Assembly: GCF_003606265.1 (NCBI RefSeq)
Contig: NZ_CP023671.1
Coordinates: forward strand, 1,426,001 to 1,490,000
From: Clostridium septicum
Lineage (GTDB): Bacteria; Bacillota; Clostridia; Clostridiales; Clostridiaceae
Length of the DNA: 64,000 bases
Reading direction: 5' to 3'
Below the pieces are notes generated by a model. The model was not told the origin of the DNA. It saw only the letters and a program-made list of their open reading frames with translations, and searched no databases. How positions within the stretch are numbered: position 1 is the first letter of the stretch; every line of letters starts with the position of its first letter. This document shows positions 10,501-16,902 of the stretch, one piece after another. Position numbers and translations under genes: made by a program.

Positions 10501-12232
10501 TTGATGTTCCTGTTTTTATTCCATATCTGCTATCATTTAATGTTGAATATATATTTCCTCCTGGAGCTGATATTTGTGGTTTAAAATCTAAACTAGGAGT
10601 TGGTCCCCATGATGAAGATTCAACAAAATCACCAGCCTCACTACTTTCAACTAGAATTTTATTATTTGTAAAATTTGCTTTTATATCTTTATTAATTAAT
10701 TTCATTAATCTTTTACCATCTGAATTTCTTATAAATACTGATGGTATTTTCACCATAGGACTAGTAGACATACTTACAAAACCTTCTTGTCCATCTTCAT
10801 TGTATATTATAACCCCTGATGCCCCTGCTGATTGTGCATTTATGGTCTTATCTACAAAAGAAATACTCCCTCTTTTTATTAAAGCTATCTTTCCTTTTAA
10901 ATCTTTTCCGCTAAAATCATTTTCATTCCCTAGTCCACAATCAACTATTTCATATTCTTCTGATGTATTAACGTTATTTTTCTCATCTGATATCATAAAA
11001 GGAATATTATAAGTTTCATCTTTACTTGTAATTTTTATTGATGTTAATGGCATTTTATTATTTTGATAATTCGCTACTGTAAGTGCATCCTTAGCTGTAC
11101 CTGGCGCTCCAACTAATCCAGTATCTTTAATATCTGGAACTTTATATGGTGCTGTTGAATATTGAGAATTCCCAGCTGCAACAACAACTACAATCCCTGC
11201 ATCTACAGCCTTCTTAACAGCTATCTGCTCTGGATCATTTTCTTGTTGAAATCCTGCTGAAGAGCCTAAGCTCATATTAATAATATCTGCACCTTGATTG
11301 ACAGACTCTTCAATAGCTGCCACTATATCGTCTTCTGAAGCCCCATTTCTATTTGGATTATTTGAAAAAACTTTCATAGCTAATAACTGAGCTTCTGGTG
11401 CTACCCCTTTTATTGCTTCATTCTTATCAACTTCCTCATCATTTCCATTAGCTGCTACAATTCCAGCAACATGCATTCCATGCATACTAACTTTAGGATG
11501 GGTATCTATTATATTGTCATTATCATCAGCAAAATTATATCCATAGGGTATCTTTTCTGTATAATATTTGCCTGGTCCTTCTTTAACATTTTCCTCTTTT
11601 AGTTTAATATTTGAATGATCTGATATTTTCATATCTTTGTGATTAGGATCTATTCCAGAGTCTATTATTGAAACAACCATTCCCTCTCCTTTTAATCCTA
11701 AATCACTCCAAACATTTTTTGCTTGTGTTAATTCCTTTGCTGATGTCATAGCTGGGTAATATTTCTTAACAACCTTTACTCTTTTTACACCATCAAGTTT
11801 CTTTAATTCTTCTATGTCTTTCATCTTTGTGTCAATACTAAAACCATTTATTAATGTACCAAAACTCTCATTAACTTGTTCACCCGTAATTTCCTCTGCT
11901 TCTTTTTTAACATCCTTCTGATTTTCTTTAACTTCTTGAACATTCTCTTTTGATGGTCTTTTTTCCCCCTGTTCTTTAGCTTTCTCTATTGCTGCTGGTT
12001 CTTCAAGTTCTACTATAACTCTAACCACCTCATAAGGATTCTCATACTTAAAATAAAGATCATCCCTTGCAACCTTATCTAAATTTTTAATGGTTACTTT
12101 GTTTAAGCTTTTTTCAAGCTCATCCGCTAGTACAGTATTATAAGAATTATTGGGCATCATAACTGTTAAAATAACTAAAGCACTCAAAGTGGATGATAAG
12201 TATCTTCTACTTTGTTTTCCTATTTTTTTCAT
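7562..12232 (-). CDS. Giant sortase-anchored subtilase (lactocepin/C5a-peptidase-like)
   Basis: A 1556-residue secreted S8 serine protease anchored to the cell wall. I start it at the ATG at 12232, 6 bases after AAAGGGGGAA; the longer frame lacks such a site. Numbering from there: signal peptide 1-36; I9-like propeptide to about 150; catalytic Asp191 (IIDSGID), His251 (HGMHVAGIV), oxyanion Asn355 (AAGNS) and Ser577 (GTSMASPHVAGG). A PA-type insert lies near 420-530. Next come Fn3-like domains of the C5a-peptidase type, then three tandem units of about 75 residues, each ending in a DKAGN motif (about 1235-1460). The tail has LPNTG at 1522-1526, a hydrophobic stretch and KLSKRKNKDN. It likely degrades host or environmental proteins. 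It is monocistronic, with its own terminator. Confidence 0.92.
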   Translation of the reverse strand: MKKIGKQSRRYLSSTLSALVILTVMMPNNSYNTVLADELEKSLNKVTIKNLDKVARDDLYFKYENPYEVVRVIVELEEPAAIEKAKEQGEKRPSKENVQEVKENQKDVKKEAEEITGEQVNESFGTLINGFSIDTKMKDIEELKKLDGVKRVKVVKKYYPAMTSAKELTQAKNVWSDLGLKGEGMVVSIIDSGIDPNHKDMKISDHSNIKLKEENVKEGPGKYYTEKIPYGYNFADDNDNIIDTHPKVSMHGMHVAGIVAANGNDEEVDKNEAIKGVAPEAQLLAMKVFSNNPNRNGASEDDIVAAIEESVNQGADIINMSLGSSAGFQQENDPEQIAVKKAVDAGIVVVVAAGNSQYSTAPYKVPDIKDTGLVGAPGTAKDALTVANYQNNKMPLTSIKITSKDETYNIPFMISDEKNNVNTSEEYEIVDCGLGNENDFSGKDLKGKIALIKRGSISFVDKTINAQSAGASGVIIYNEDGQEGFVSMSTSPMVKIPSVFIRNSDGKRLMKLINKDIKANFTNNKILVESSEAGDFVESSSWGPTPSLDFKPQISAPGGNIYSTLNDSRYGIKTGTSMASPHVAGGEALIVEGLKKENPNLKGRDLVELAKNTSISTSQIIMDKYNDEIPYSPRRQGAGVMQIEEALKNKVVVTDEHNNPTVALKQIGNEKEFTLKLRNYDNEPIEYKVENFGGVLTETSEDLRTMSHDIKIEGAKVTFDKNNIVVPANGETSVKVNLTIPKSVSEDRFIEGFIKFTSKDKPSLSVPFIGYYGEWGKEQIIEAMDWDKDNQKFIVPSGVLTNLNGKIGYKLGLSERDSNGKLQINPENIAISPNDDGNGDIIAPYLYYLRNSRVTEVDLLDENKKSLGVIGRENYTRKEEYSEPSGSGKTPNLFNNLSWDGKLYNPATGKKEAVKEGQYYLNIKSKVDYDNAQYQSLIVPVKVDVTAPTINLLSEEKILTNDDLKEVDYKLQWEVSDNVAIIPGIVNININGKDVQADVEENDGIYSCNVKLKANFVNNIKVAMNDTAFNVGEASKNVKVESSKARINFEDNFEKSSLEISNVKEYVVKGTVLGTVKEFKLNGEKVQINEDGTFAHKINLNEGYNKINIYAKDDNGNELYNYATKIFCDVTSPNINLSSPEIESDGIVITNQDSILVKGTVEDNTIGYKFYKNDVMEIDVINGEEIGNDNTRREFNYEIPVKDGEFISLKAVDLLGHETIKKFKVKVDKDLPKIVVDGITDDGLYNKDILPKVTSDKDVKVTYLLDGEEYNGKSPISSEGKHTLKINILDKAGNKLEKEVNFEIDKTPLNIIFTNLENDKLYNKELKPEINSSEEVATIKYTLNGKDYDGETPIKEEGTYNLKVLATDKAGNISESEINFGIDITPVEFLVSGVEDGKVYNQSVNPVIDVDDKVAIVNYILNGEKYDGISAIDKDGEYNLILTAVDKAGNHSEKNINFTITRLSKNELDSENKNNNKYNEPTEMVVNKIKTLSDTPEEIKANNKKEKLKGEKIKAQKNKLFLPNTGRVIGSSVLGLLGIIITSAGVKLSKRKNKDN

Positions 12233-12576
12233 TAAAAATTCCCCCTTTATTACCATCTTCTTATTTTCACCACTTAAATTAAAATATAATTCCTTTAATT
12301 TAAGTTTTTATTATATAAATTTATTAACTTAAGATATATTTAGTTGCCCCCCTAAACTCTTAAACTAATAAAATTAACCCAGTTTTATCATGTTAAAAAA
12401 TTTAATATTTTCTATTTTTTGTATATTTTAAATATTATTAATAAATTATACATTATTTTGATTTAAATTTCAAAATTTTTTTCATATAAATTTCATATTT
12501 TTTTCACATAAACTTAGTTTTTCCATATTAAGGTTTTATAAATATTTTTAATATCAATATTTAAAATTATGAATAA
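12233..12576. other. Subtilase upstream region
   Basis: A very AT-rich, 344-bp stretch between the subtilase start and the left hairpin repeat. It must hold the subtilase promoter, but I cannot single out a convincing -35/-10 pair. No open frame is visible. Confidence 0.4.
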
Positions 12577-12619
12577 AAAAAATAGACATTAAAATTATAA
12601 ATTTAATGTCTATTTTTAT
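12577..12619. repeat. Left copy of a 43-bp terminator hairpin flanking the IS
   Basis: This 43-bp sequence is identical, in the same orientation, to 14170-14212. It is a hairpin with 16-bp arms (12578-12593 and 12602-12617, AAAAATAGACATTAAA and its complement) and an 8-nt loop. The A and T tails make it look like a bidirectional intrinsic terminator. It directly abuts the left end of the insertion sequence. Confidence 0.85.
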
Positions 12620-12620
12620 C

Positions 12621-12647
12621 AGACTGCTGACAAAGTGTCAGCAGTCT
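12621..12647 (+). terminator. Perfect hairpin just inside the IS left end
   Basis: AGACTGCTGACA and its exact complement are separated by AAG, giving a 12-bp perfect stem with a 3-nt loop, followed by TTTAATTTT. It lies upstream of the transposase start. It can block transcription entering from the flank, or hide a ribosome site in read-through mRNA. Such roles are known for other IS families and are inferred here. Confidence 0.65.
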
Positions 12648-12712
12648 TTAATTTTATACAAATATGTAATATAATTTAAAATATATTAATTTATTACATA
12701 GGGGTTTTGGTG

Positions 12713-14122
12713 ATGATAAACGAAAGAAGACAAGCGCAAAATGAAATGGAAGTGGTTATGCTAGAACAATTAGTTCCGAAAGACCATTTATTAAGAAAAA
12801 TTGATAAATACATAGATTTTTCATTTATTAGAGAGTTAACTAATGATTTGTATTGCCATACAAATGGTCGACCAGCTGTTGATCCAGTAGTACTATTTAA
12901 AATGTTATTTATAGGATATCTTTATGGCATCCGCTCCGAAAGGCAACTAGTTAAAGACATAGAAGTAAACTTAGCATATAGATGGTTTTTAGGTTATTCA
13001 ATTACTGAAAAAATTCCAGATTCATCTACAATAAGTCAAAATAGAATTAGAAGATTTAAAGGTACTGATATTCCACAAAAAATATTTGATAATATAGTTC
13101 TTCAAGCTATGGAAAAAGGATTAGTTGGTGGTAAGATTCTTTACTCTGATTCAACACATATAAAAGCTAATGCTAATAAGCGTAAGTTTGAAAAAATTGA
13201 AGTACAAGTAACACCTAAAGAGTATATAGAACAACTAGATATTGATGTGAATTTAGATAGAGAAAATCATAATAAAAAACCTTTAAAACCAAGAAAAGAA
13301 AAAGAAGAAACAAAGCAAATTAAGAAAAGTACTACAGATCCTGATAGTGGATATATGATGAGAGATAATAAACCAGAAGGATTCTTTTATTTAGATCATA
13401 GAACTGTAGATAGTAAAAATAATATTATTATGGATGTACATGTTACCCCTGGTAATGTCAGCGATAGCGAGCCAATACTAAATAGAATAGATAGAATTAA
13501 AGAAGTATTTAGTATAAAGCCAAAATATCTTGGTTTAGATGCAGGATATTCAAGTAATCCTATTTTCAAGGGGATTGTAGATAGAGATATAACACCAGTA
13601 GTTGCATATAGACGTTCTCCTCATAAAAAAGGAATGTATACTAAGAATAAATATATTTATGACTATGATAAAGATATCTATATTTGCCCCAATAATGTTG
13701 CGTTAATATATAAAACTACGACTCGCGAAGGCTATAGAGAATATAGATGTTTTGAAGAAATTTGTATGTATTGCCCTCATAAAGATAAGTGTCTTGGAGA
13801 AAAAGCTAAATATAAAACAATTAGACGACATGTTTGGGAAAATCATAAAGATGATAATAAGAACTTTCTTAAAACTGAAAAAGGAAAGGGAATTTACAAT
13901 AGAAGAAAAGAAACAGTTGAGCGAAGCTTCGCAGATTCAAAAAATTTGCATGGGCTTCGCTATGCTCGCTTCCGCGGACGCGAAAAAGTATCCGAGCAAT
14001 GCCTACTAACTGCAGCAGTGCAGAATATGAAAAAGATAGCAACAAGACTATCTTTGCTACTTTTAGATTTTATTCGTATTATTTTGGATGATATTTTAAA
14101 TATAAGTTTTATTCATAATTAA
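12713..14122 (+). CDS. IS1182-family DDE transposase
   Basis: A 469-residue transposase. I choose the ATG at 12713 because AGGGG lies 8 bases upstream; the open frame extends only two weaker codons further. The N-terminal DUF772-type domain is present (VDPVVLFKMLFIGYLYGIRSERQL). A likely DDE triad is visible: Asp in LYSDSTHIKANANKRK, Asp in YLGLDAGYSSNPIF and Glu in ETVERSFADSKNLHGLRYAR. A CPNN...C..C....C zinc-like cluster sits between the second Asp and the Glu. The frame is intact, so it is probably functional. Confidence 0.92.
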   Translation: MINERRQAQNEMEVVMLEQLVPKDHLLRKIDKYIDFSFIRELTNDLYCHTNGRPAVDPVVLFKMLFIGYLYGIRSERQLVKDIEVNLAYRWFLGYSITEKIPDSSTISQNRIRRFKGTDIPQKIFDNIVLQAMEKGLVGGKILYSDSTHIKANANKRKFEKIEVQVTPKEYIEQLDIDVNLDRENHNKKPLKPRKEKEETKQIKKSTTDPDSGYMMRDNKPEGFFYLDHRTVDSKNNIIMDVHVTPGNVSDSEPILNRIDRIKEVFSIKPKYLGLDAGYSSNPIFKGIVDRDITPVVAYRRSPHKKGMYTKNKYIYDYDKDIYICPNNVALIYKTTTREGYREYRCFEEICMYCPHKDKCLGEKAKYKTIRRHVWENHKDDNKNFLKTEKGKGIYNRRKETVERSFADSKNLHGLRYARFRGREKVSEQCLLTAAVQNMKKIATRLSLLLLDFIRIILDDILNISFIHN

Positions 14123-14127
14123 TAATA

Positions 14128-14160
14128 GAAAAACCCTCTGTTTTTTAACAGAGGTTTTTC
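14128..14160 (+). terminator. Terminator of the transposase gene
   Basis: Stem CCTCTGTT / AACAGAGG with flanking A5 and T5 runs (one bulged C) begins 5 bp after the transposase stop codon and ends inside the right IS end. Confidence 0.8.
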
Positions 14161-14169
14161 AACAAACTG

Positions 14170-14212
14170 AAAAAATAGACATTAAAATTATAAATTTAAT
14201 GTCTATTTTTAT
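14170..14212. repeat. Right copy of the 43-bp terminator hairpin
   Basis: Identical to 12577-12619, with arms at 14171-14186 and 14195-14210. Because each flank keeps a whole hairpin, the rRNA methyltransferase gene to the right still has a terminator, and so does the left flank. Confidence 0.85.
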
Positions 14213-14325
14213 ATATTTTTTATTTTATTGTATCTATAATACTTATGTTTTTAACATAATATTTCTATTGCTAAACTACGATTTTAGTCTTATATCAATA
14301 TCTTGGACATAAAAAATCAAACTTT

Positions 14326-14400
14326 TTATGTTGTATTTTCAGCTAATAATTCACATTTATTTGGAGTCATATAATTAATAGATGAGCGTAGACTTTTTGT
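14326..14400 (-). pseudogene. Possible C-terminal remnant of an IS3-type transposase
   Basis: On the minus strand a short frame reads KSLRSSINYMTPNKCELLAE then NTT and stop. The SSI-Y-TP pattern is the usual end of IS3-family OrfB integrases (HSSLGYLTPAEFE type). Just after the stop is the sequence TTTTTATGTCCAAGATATTG, in the style of IS3-family termini. Nothing upstream continues the gene. The match is short, so this is tentative. Confidence 0.4.
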
Positions 14401-14451
14401 TATACTACAATAATTAATCTATATTTAATTAACATTAAGTAAATATATCAT

Positions 14452-15822
14452 TTATCTAGTTAGTACGCACACACATTCCACATGACTTGTATGTGGGAAC
14501 ATATCTACTGGCTGAACAAATTCTGTTTTAAAACCTTGTTCTTCTAGTATTTTTAAATCCCTTGCTAATGTACTTGGATCACATGATACGTATACCATTC
14601 TTTGTGGTTTTGCTTTCCCTATAGCTTCTAGTAATTTTATATCGCAACCTTTTCTTGGGGGATCTACTACTATTACTTCTGGTTTTATTCCTTTTGATAT
14701 AAGTTCTGGAATTACTTCTTCTGACTTACCTACAAAGAATTCAGCATTTCCTACTGAGTTAAGCTTAGCATTTTCTCTAGCATTTACTATTGCTGGTTCT
14801 ACAATTTCAACTCCATATACTTTTTTAGCCTTTTGAGATAAAAATAATGTTATTGTACCTGTACCACAATATGCATCAAATACTATTTCATCACCTGTTA
14901 AACCTGCATATTCTAAAGCTTTTCCATATAGTACTTCTGTTTGAACAGGGTTAACTTGAAAGAATGATAATGGTGATATATTAAACTTAAAATCTCCTAT
15001 ATAATCTGTAATTACATCATTTCCCCATAATGTTACACACTTTTCCCCTAGTATAACATTAGTTTCTTTTGGATTAACGTTTTGAACTATACTCTTTATT
15101 CCATTTATATTTTCACTTATTAATTTTACAAATTCATTAATATATGGAACCTTATCTTTTAAAGTGACTAAAACAACCATTACTTCATTGGTTTTAAAAC
15201 CTCTTCGAATCATTATATGTCTAAGTAATCCTTTTGGATTAAATTTACCATCTATAGTAGCAGGAGATATTTCATAATCTTCTATCCATTTTCTAGTTAA
15301 ATCTACAACTTTATCTGCTATTTCATCTTGAATTAGACAAGTTTCTAAATCTATTATATTATGGCTTCTTGGAGCATAAAATCCTATAGAAAGTTTTCCA
15401 TTAACTAAGCCAATTGGCAGTTGAACTTTATTTCTATATCTTATAGGATTTTCCATTCCTAATGGATATTTAACTAATTCCTTAGATAATCCCCCTATTT
15501 TATGTACACAATCTTTAACTCTATCCCATTTAAAGTCTAATTGTCTTGTATAATCCATATGTTGAACAGAGCAACCACCACACCTTTTATAATAATTGCA
15601 TTTTGGTTTAACTCTGTCATTAGAAGTTTCTAAAACCTCTAATAATTTACCATATGCAAAGTTCTTTTTAACTTTAACAATTAAAGCCCTAACTTTTTCT
15701 CCAGTTATTGCTCCTTCTATGAAAATTGGGTATCCATCTACTTTTGCAATTCCTTCTCCTTCATATCCTTGTGAAATTATATCTAAAGTATATTCTTTAT
15801 TTTTCTCTAGCAAAATAATCAC
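14452..15822 (-). CDS. rlmD: 23S rRNA (uracil-5-)-methyltransferase, RlmCD/RlmD type
   Basis: A 456-residue SAM-dependent RNA m5U methyltransferase. An N-terminal TRAM domain (about 5-60) binds RNA. A cysteine cluster follows, with [10 protein letters not shown] and a later Cys in CLIQDE, as in the Fe-S-binding members. The SAM site is [16 protein letters not shown]. The catalytic Cys is in VVDPPRKGC and again in [14 protein letters not shown], and the C-terminal Glu is in [12 protein letters not shown] cannot tell from sequence whether it modifies U747, U1939 or both. The first codon at 15822 is GTG. A TTG four codons later sits better behind AGGTGA, so the protein may be four residues shorter. 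Confidence 0.9.
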   Translation of the reverse strand: MIILLEKNKEYTLDIISQGYEGEGIAKVDGYPIFIEGAITGEKVRALIVKVKKNFAYGKLLEVLETSNDRVKPKCNYYKRCGGCSVQHMDYTRQLDFKWDRVKDCVHKIGGLSKELVKYPLGMENPIRYRNKVQLPIGLVNGKLSIGFYAPRSHNIIDLETCLIQDEIADKVVDLTRKWIEDYEISPATIDGKFNPKGLLRHIMIRRGFKTNEVMVVLVTLKDKVPYINEFVKLISENINGIKSIVQNVNPKETNVILGEKCVTLWGNDVITDYIGDFKFNISPLSFFQVNPVQTEVLYGKALEYAGLTGDEIVFDAYCGTGTITLFLSQKAKKVYGVEIVEPAIVNARENAKLNSVGNAEFFVGKSEEVIPELISKGIKPEVIVVDPPRKGCDIKLLEAIGKAKPQRMVYVSCDPSTLARDLKILEEQGFKTEFVQPVDMFPHTSHVECVCVLTR

Positions 15823-15844
15823 CTAACTCTTCCTTATTATTTAC

Positions 15845-15870
15845 CGTAATTCGTAATTACGATTATAACA
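15845..15870 (-). promoter_or_regulatory. Extended -10 promoter with a palindrome, ahead of the methyltransferase
   Basis: On the minus strand TGTTATAAT (15862-15870) is a textbook extended -10. The perfect inverted repeat CGTAATT/AATTACG (15845-15861, 3-nt centre) follows directly, at or next to the expected transcript start. The palindrome could be an operator or a short 5' hairpin. Confidence 0.5.
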
Positions 15871-15976
15871 TAACACTAAATAAATTCGAAAGAAATTTTA
15901 GTATAATTCAACACCTATGGTAATATATTAATATTACTATTTTAAATCCTGTTAATATTTATAAACTCTAAATGAC

Positions 15977-16339
15977 TTAATATCCTTCTATAAATGTCTC
16001 ACAATTAGTTTCATCTAAAGTTCTAGCTCTAGAGCCAGATACCAAGACATTCTCAGCCTTACATAATCCATTAGTATTATGATAACAATTTGAAGCATCA
16101 CAATATATCTCTTTTCTTAATCCTTGAGTATTATCGGAAAAAATTTGTTTTACCCCATTAAATATACCTATATTATTTAAAGTATTAAAAGTATTTTTAA
16201 TACTTCCTTCTTTAAAAGTATTACAACAAGTTTCATTACTACTATGAGCATATTTTCCTGATACATTTATATAATCAGCATTACAGATTCCTGAATGGTT
16301 ATATTTACACTTTGATGATTTACAATTCAAATTTGACAT
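15977..16339 (-). CDS. Protein with two DUF1540 domains
   Basis: A 120-residue cytosolic protein made of two copies of the small DUF1540 cysteine motif joined by a linker. Copy 1 (about 4-43) reads CKSSKCKYNHSGICNADYI then ETCCNTF. Copy 2 (about 79-117) reads CDASNCYHNTNGLCKAENV then ETNCETF. Each has the CxxxxCxxNxxGxCxA spacing and a final Cys, suggesting metal binding. Function is unknown. The family is common in spore-forming clostridia. It stands alone, 154 bp from the methyltransferase gene. Confidence 0.85.
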   Translation of the reverse strand: MSNLNCKSSKCKYNHSGICNADYINVSGKYAHSSNETCCNTFKEGSIKNTFNTLNNIGIFNGVKQIFSDNTQGLRKEIYCDASNCYHNTNGLCKAENVLVSGSRARTLDETNCETFIEGY

Positions 16340-16448
16340 AGCAATTCACCATCCTTTATCCTTTTCTAAGTATTATTTTCTTAATTGCCACAATTTATAC
16401 AAATATATCAAAGTTTTCTTATTATATAAGATAAATTTGATTTTAGGT

Positions 16449-16531
16449 AAAAAAAAAGCACCCTAAGGTGCACATACAGAATTGATTGCCATTTAATTCC
16501 ATATTAATAGTATATCTATTTCTTTCGATAC
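16449..16531 (-). ncRNA. Candidate short RNA with its own terminator
   Basis: On the minus strand, TATAAT at 16537-16542 is followed about 80 bp later by GCACC-TTAG-GGTGC and nine Ts (16449-16471), a strong intrinsic terminator. Nothing coding ends there, and the nearest upstream gene, pyk, already has a terminator. A 32-codon frame runs through the region but lacks a ribosome site. An sRNA is the simplest reading; a leader attenuator for the DUF1540 gene is the alternative. The -35 is weak. Confidence 0.35.
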
Positions 16532-16648
16532 TATACATTATATCCTAAAAATAAGAAATATAAATGTTAATTTTTTGTTAACTTTTCTTATTTTTACGAT
16601 TTTTATACTATTTTTATACTATTTTTATATCCTTTTTATACTTTTTTC

Positions 16649-16679
16649 ATTTTAATTGATAATATTTATCAATTAAAAT
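16649..16679. repeat. AT-rich palindrome, 14-bp arms
   Basis: ATTTTAATTGATAA, then TAT, then its exact complement. The stem is perfect but wholly A/T except for one pair. It may be an operator or just chance in AT-rich DNA. Confidence 0.4.
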
Positions 16680-16742
16680 TTAACCCTTAATTTAGAAAAT
16701 TTAATAATTAGTAATAACTAACACTTTATCGTTTAAATATTA

Positions 16743-16768
16743 TAAACCTTAAGCTTTGTAAATAAATC
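16743..16768. repeat. Third copy of the 26-bp motif
   Basis: Identical at 24 of 26 positions to 1705-1730, in the same orientation, although 15 kb away. It lies about 200 bp upstream of the candidate RNA promoter at 16537-16542. Confidence 0.55.
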
Positions 16769-16864
16769 CTAACTCGTAAATTTTGTATTTTACAAGGTAT
16801 TAAATTTATCTACAAAGTTAAAAAATATAATTTCTTAATTTTATTTTTTATACTTTTTTTACGT

Positions 16865-16890
16865 AAAAAAAGAAGCCCTAGGGCTTCTTT
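16865..16890 (-). terminator. pyk terminator
   Basis: Perfect palindrome AAAGAAGCCC/GGGCTTCTTT directly after the pyk stop codon, with an extra T-run on the minus strand. Confidence 0.9.
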
Positions 16891-16902
16891 ATTAATAACA
16901 TA

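Larger units (their letters stand above)
12620..14169 (+). mobile_element. Complete IS1182-family insertion sequence, 1550 bp
   Basis: The ends are defined by the outer 43-bp direct repeats. The left end begins CAGACTGCTGACAAA. The right end, read inward on the other strand, begins CAGTTTGTTGAAAAA. They match at 11 of 15 positions, which makes them imperfect terminal inverted repeats. The element holds one intact transposase gene, a strong hairpin just inside its left end and a terminator just inside its right end. It looks recent and potentially active: the frame is intact and the flanking repeats are identical. Confidence 0.82.
16340..16902. other. Long non-coding gap between pyk and the DUF1540 gene
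   Basis: This 563-bp gap holds, from right to left, the pyk terminator, a lone copy of the 26-bp motif (16743-16768), a 14-bp-arm palindrome (16649-16679) and a candidate short transcript ending in its own terminator (16449-16531). No convincing protein-coding frame is present. The promoter of the DUF1540 gene should lie in 16340-16440. Confidence 0.5.

Noticed and set aside
7707..12332. Open frames on the plus strand inside the subtilase gene
   Set aside because: They are antisense to a clear coding gene, lack ribosome sites and give low-complexity hydrophobic peptides. The same holds for the other antisense frames in the window.
12370..12390. CCCAGTTTTATCAT resembling a VirR box
   Set aside because: It departs from the CCCAGTTNTNCAC consensus at the conserved end, is single rather than tandem and is on the strand opposite to the subtilase gene.
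13752..14009. Second frame inside the transposase gene
   Set aside because: It lies wholly within the intact transposase frame and resembles no known protein.
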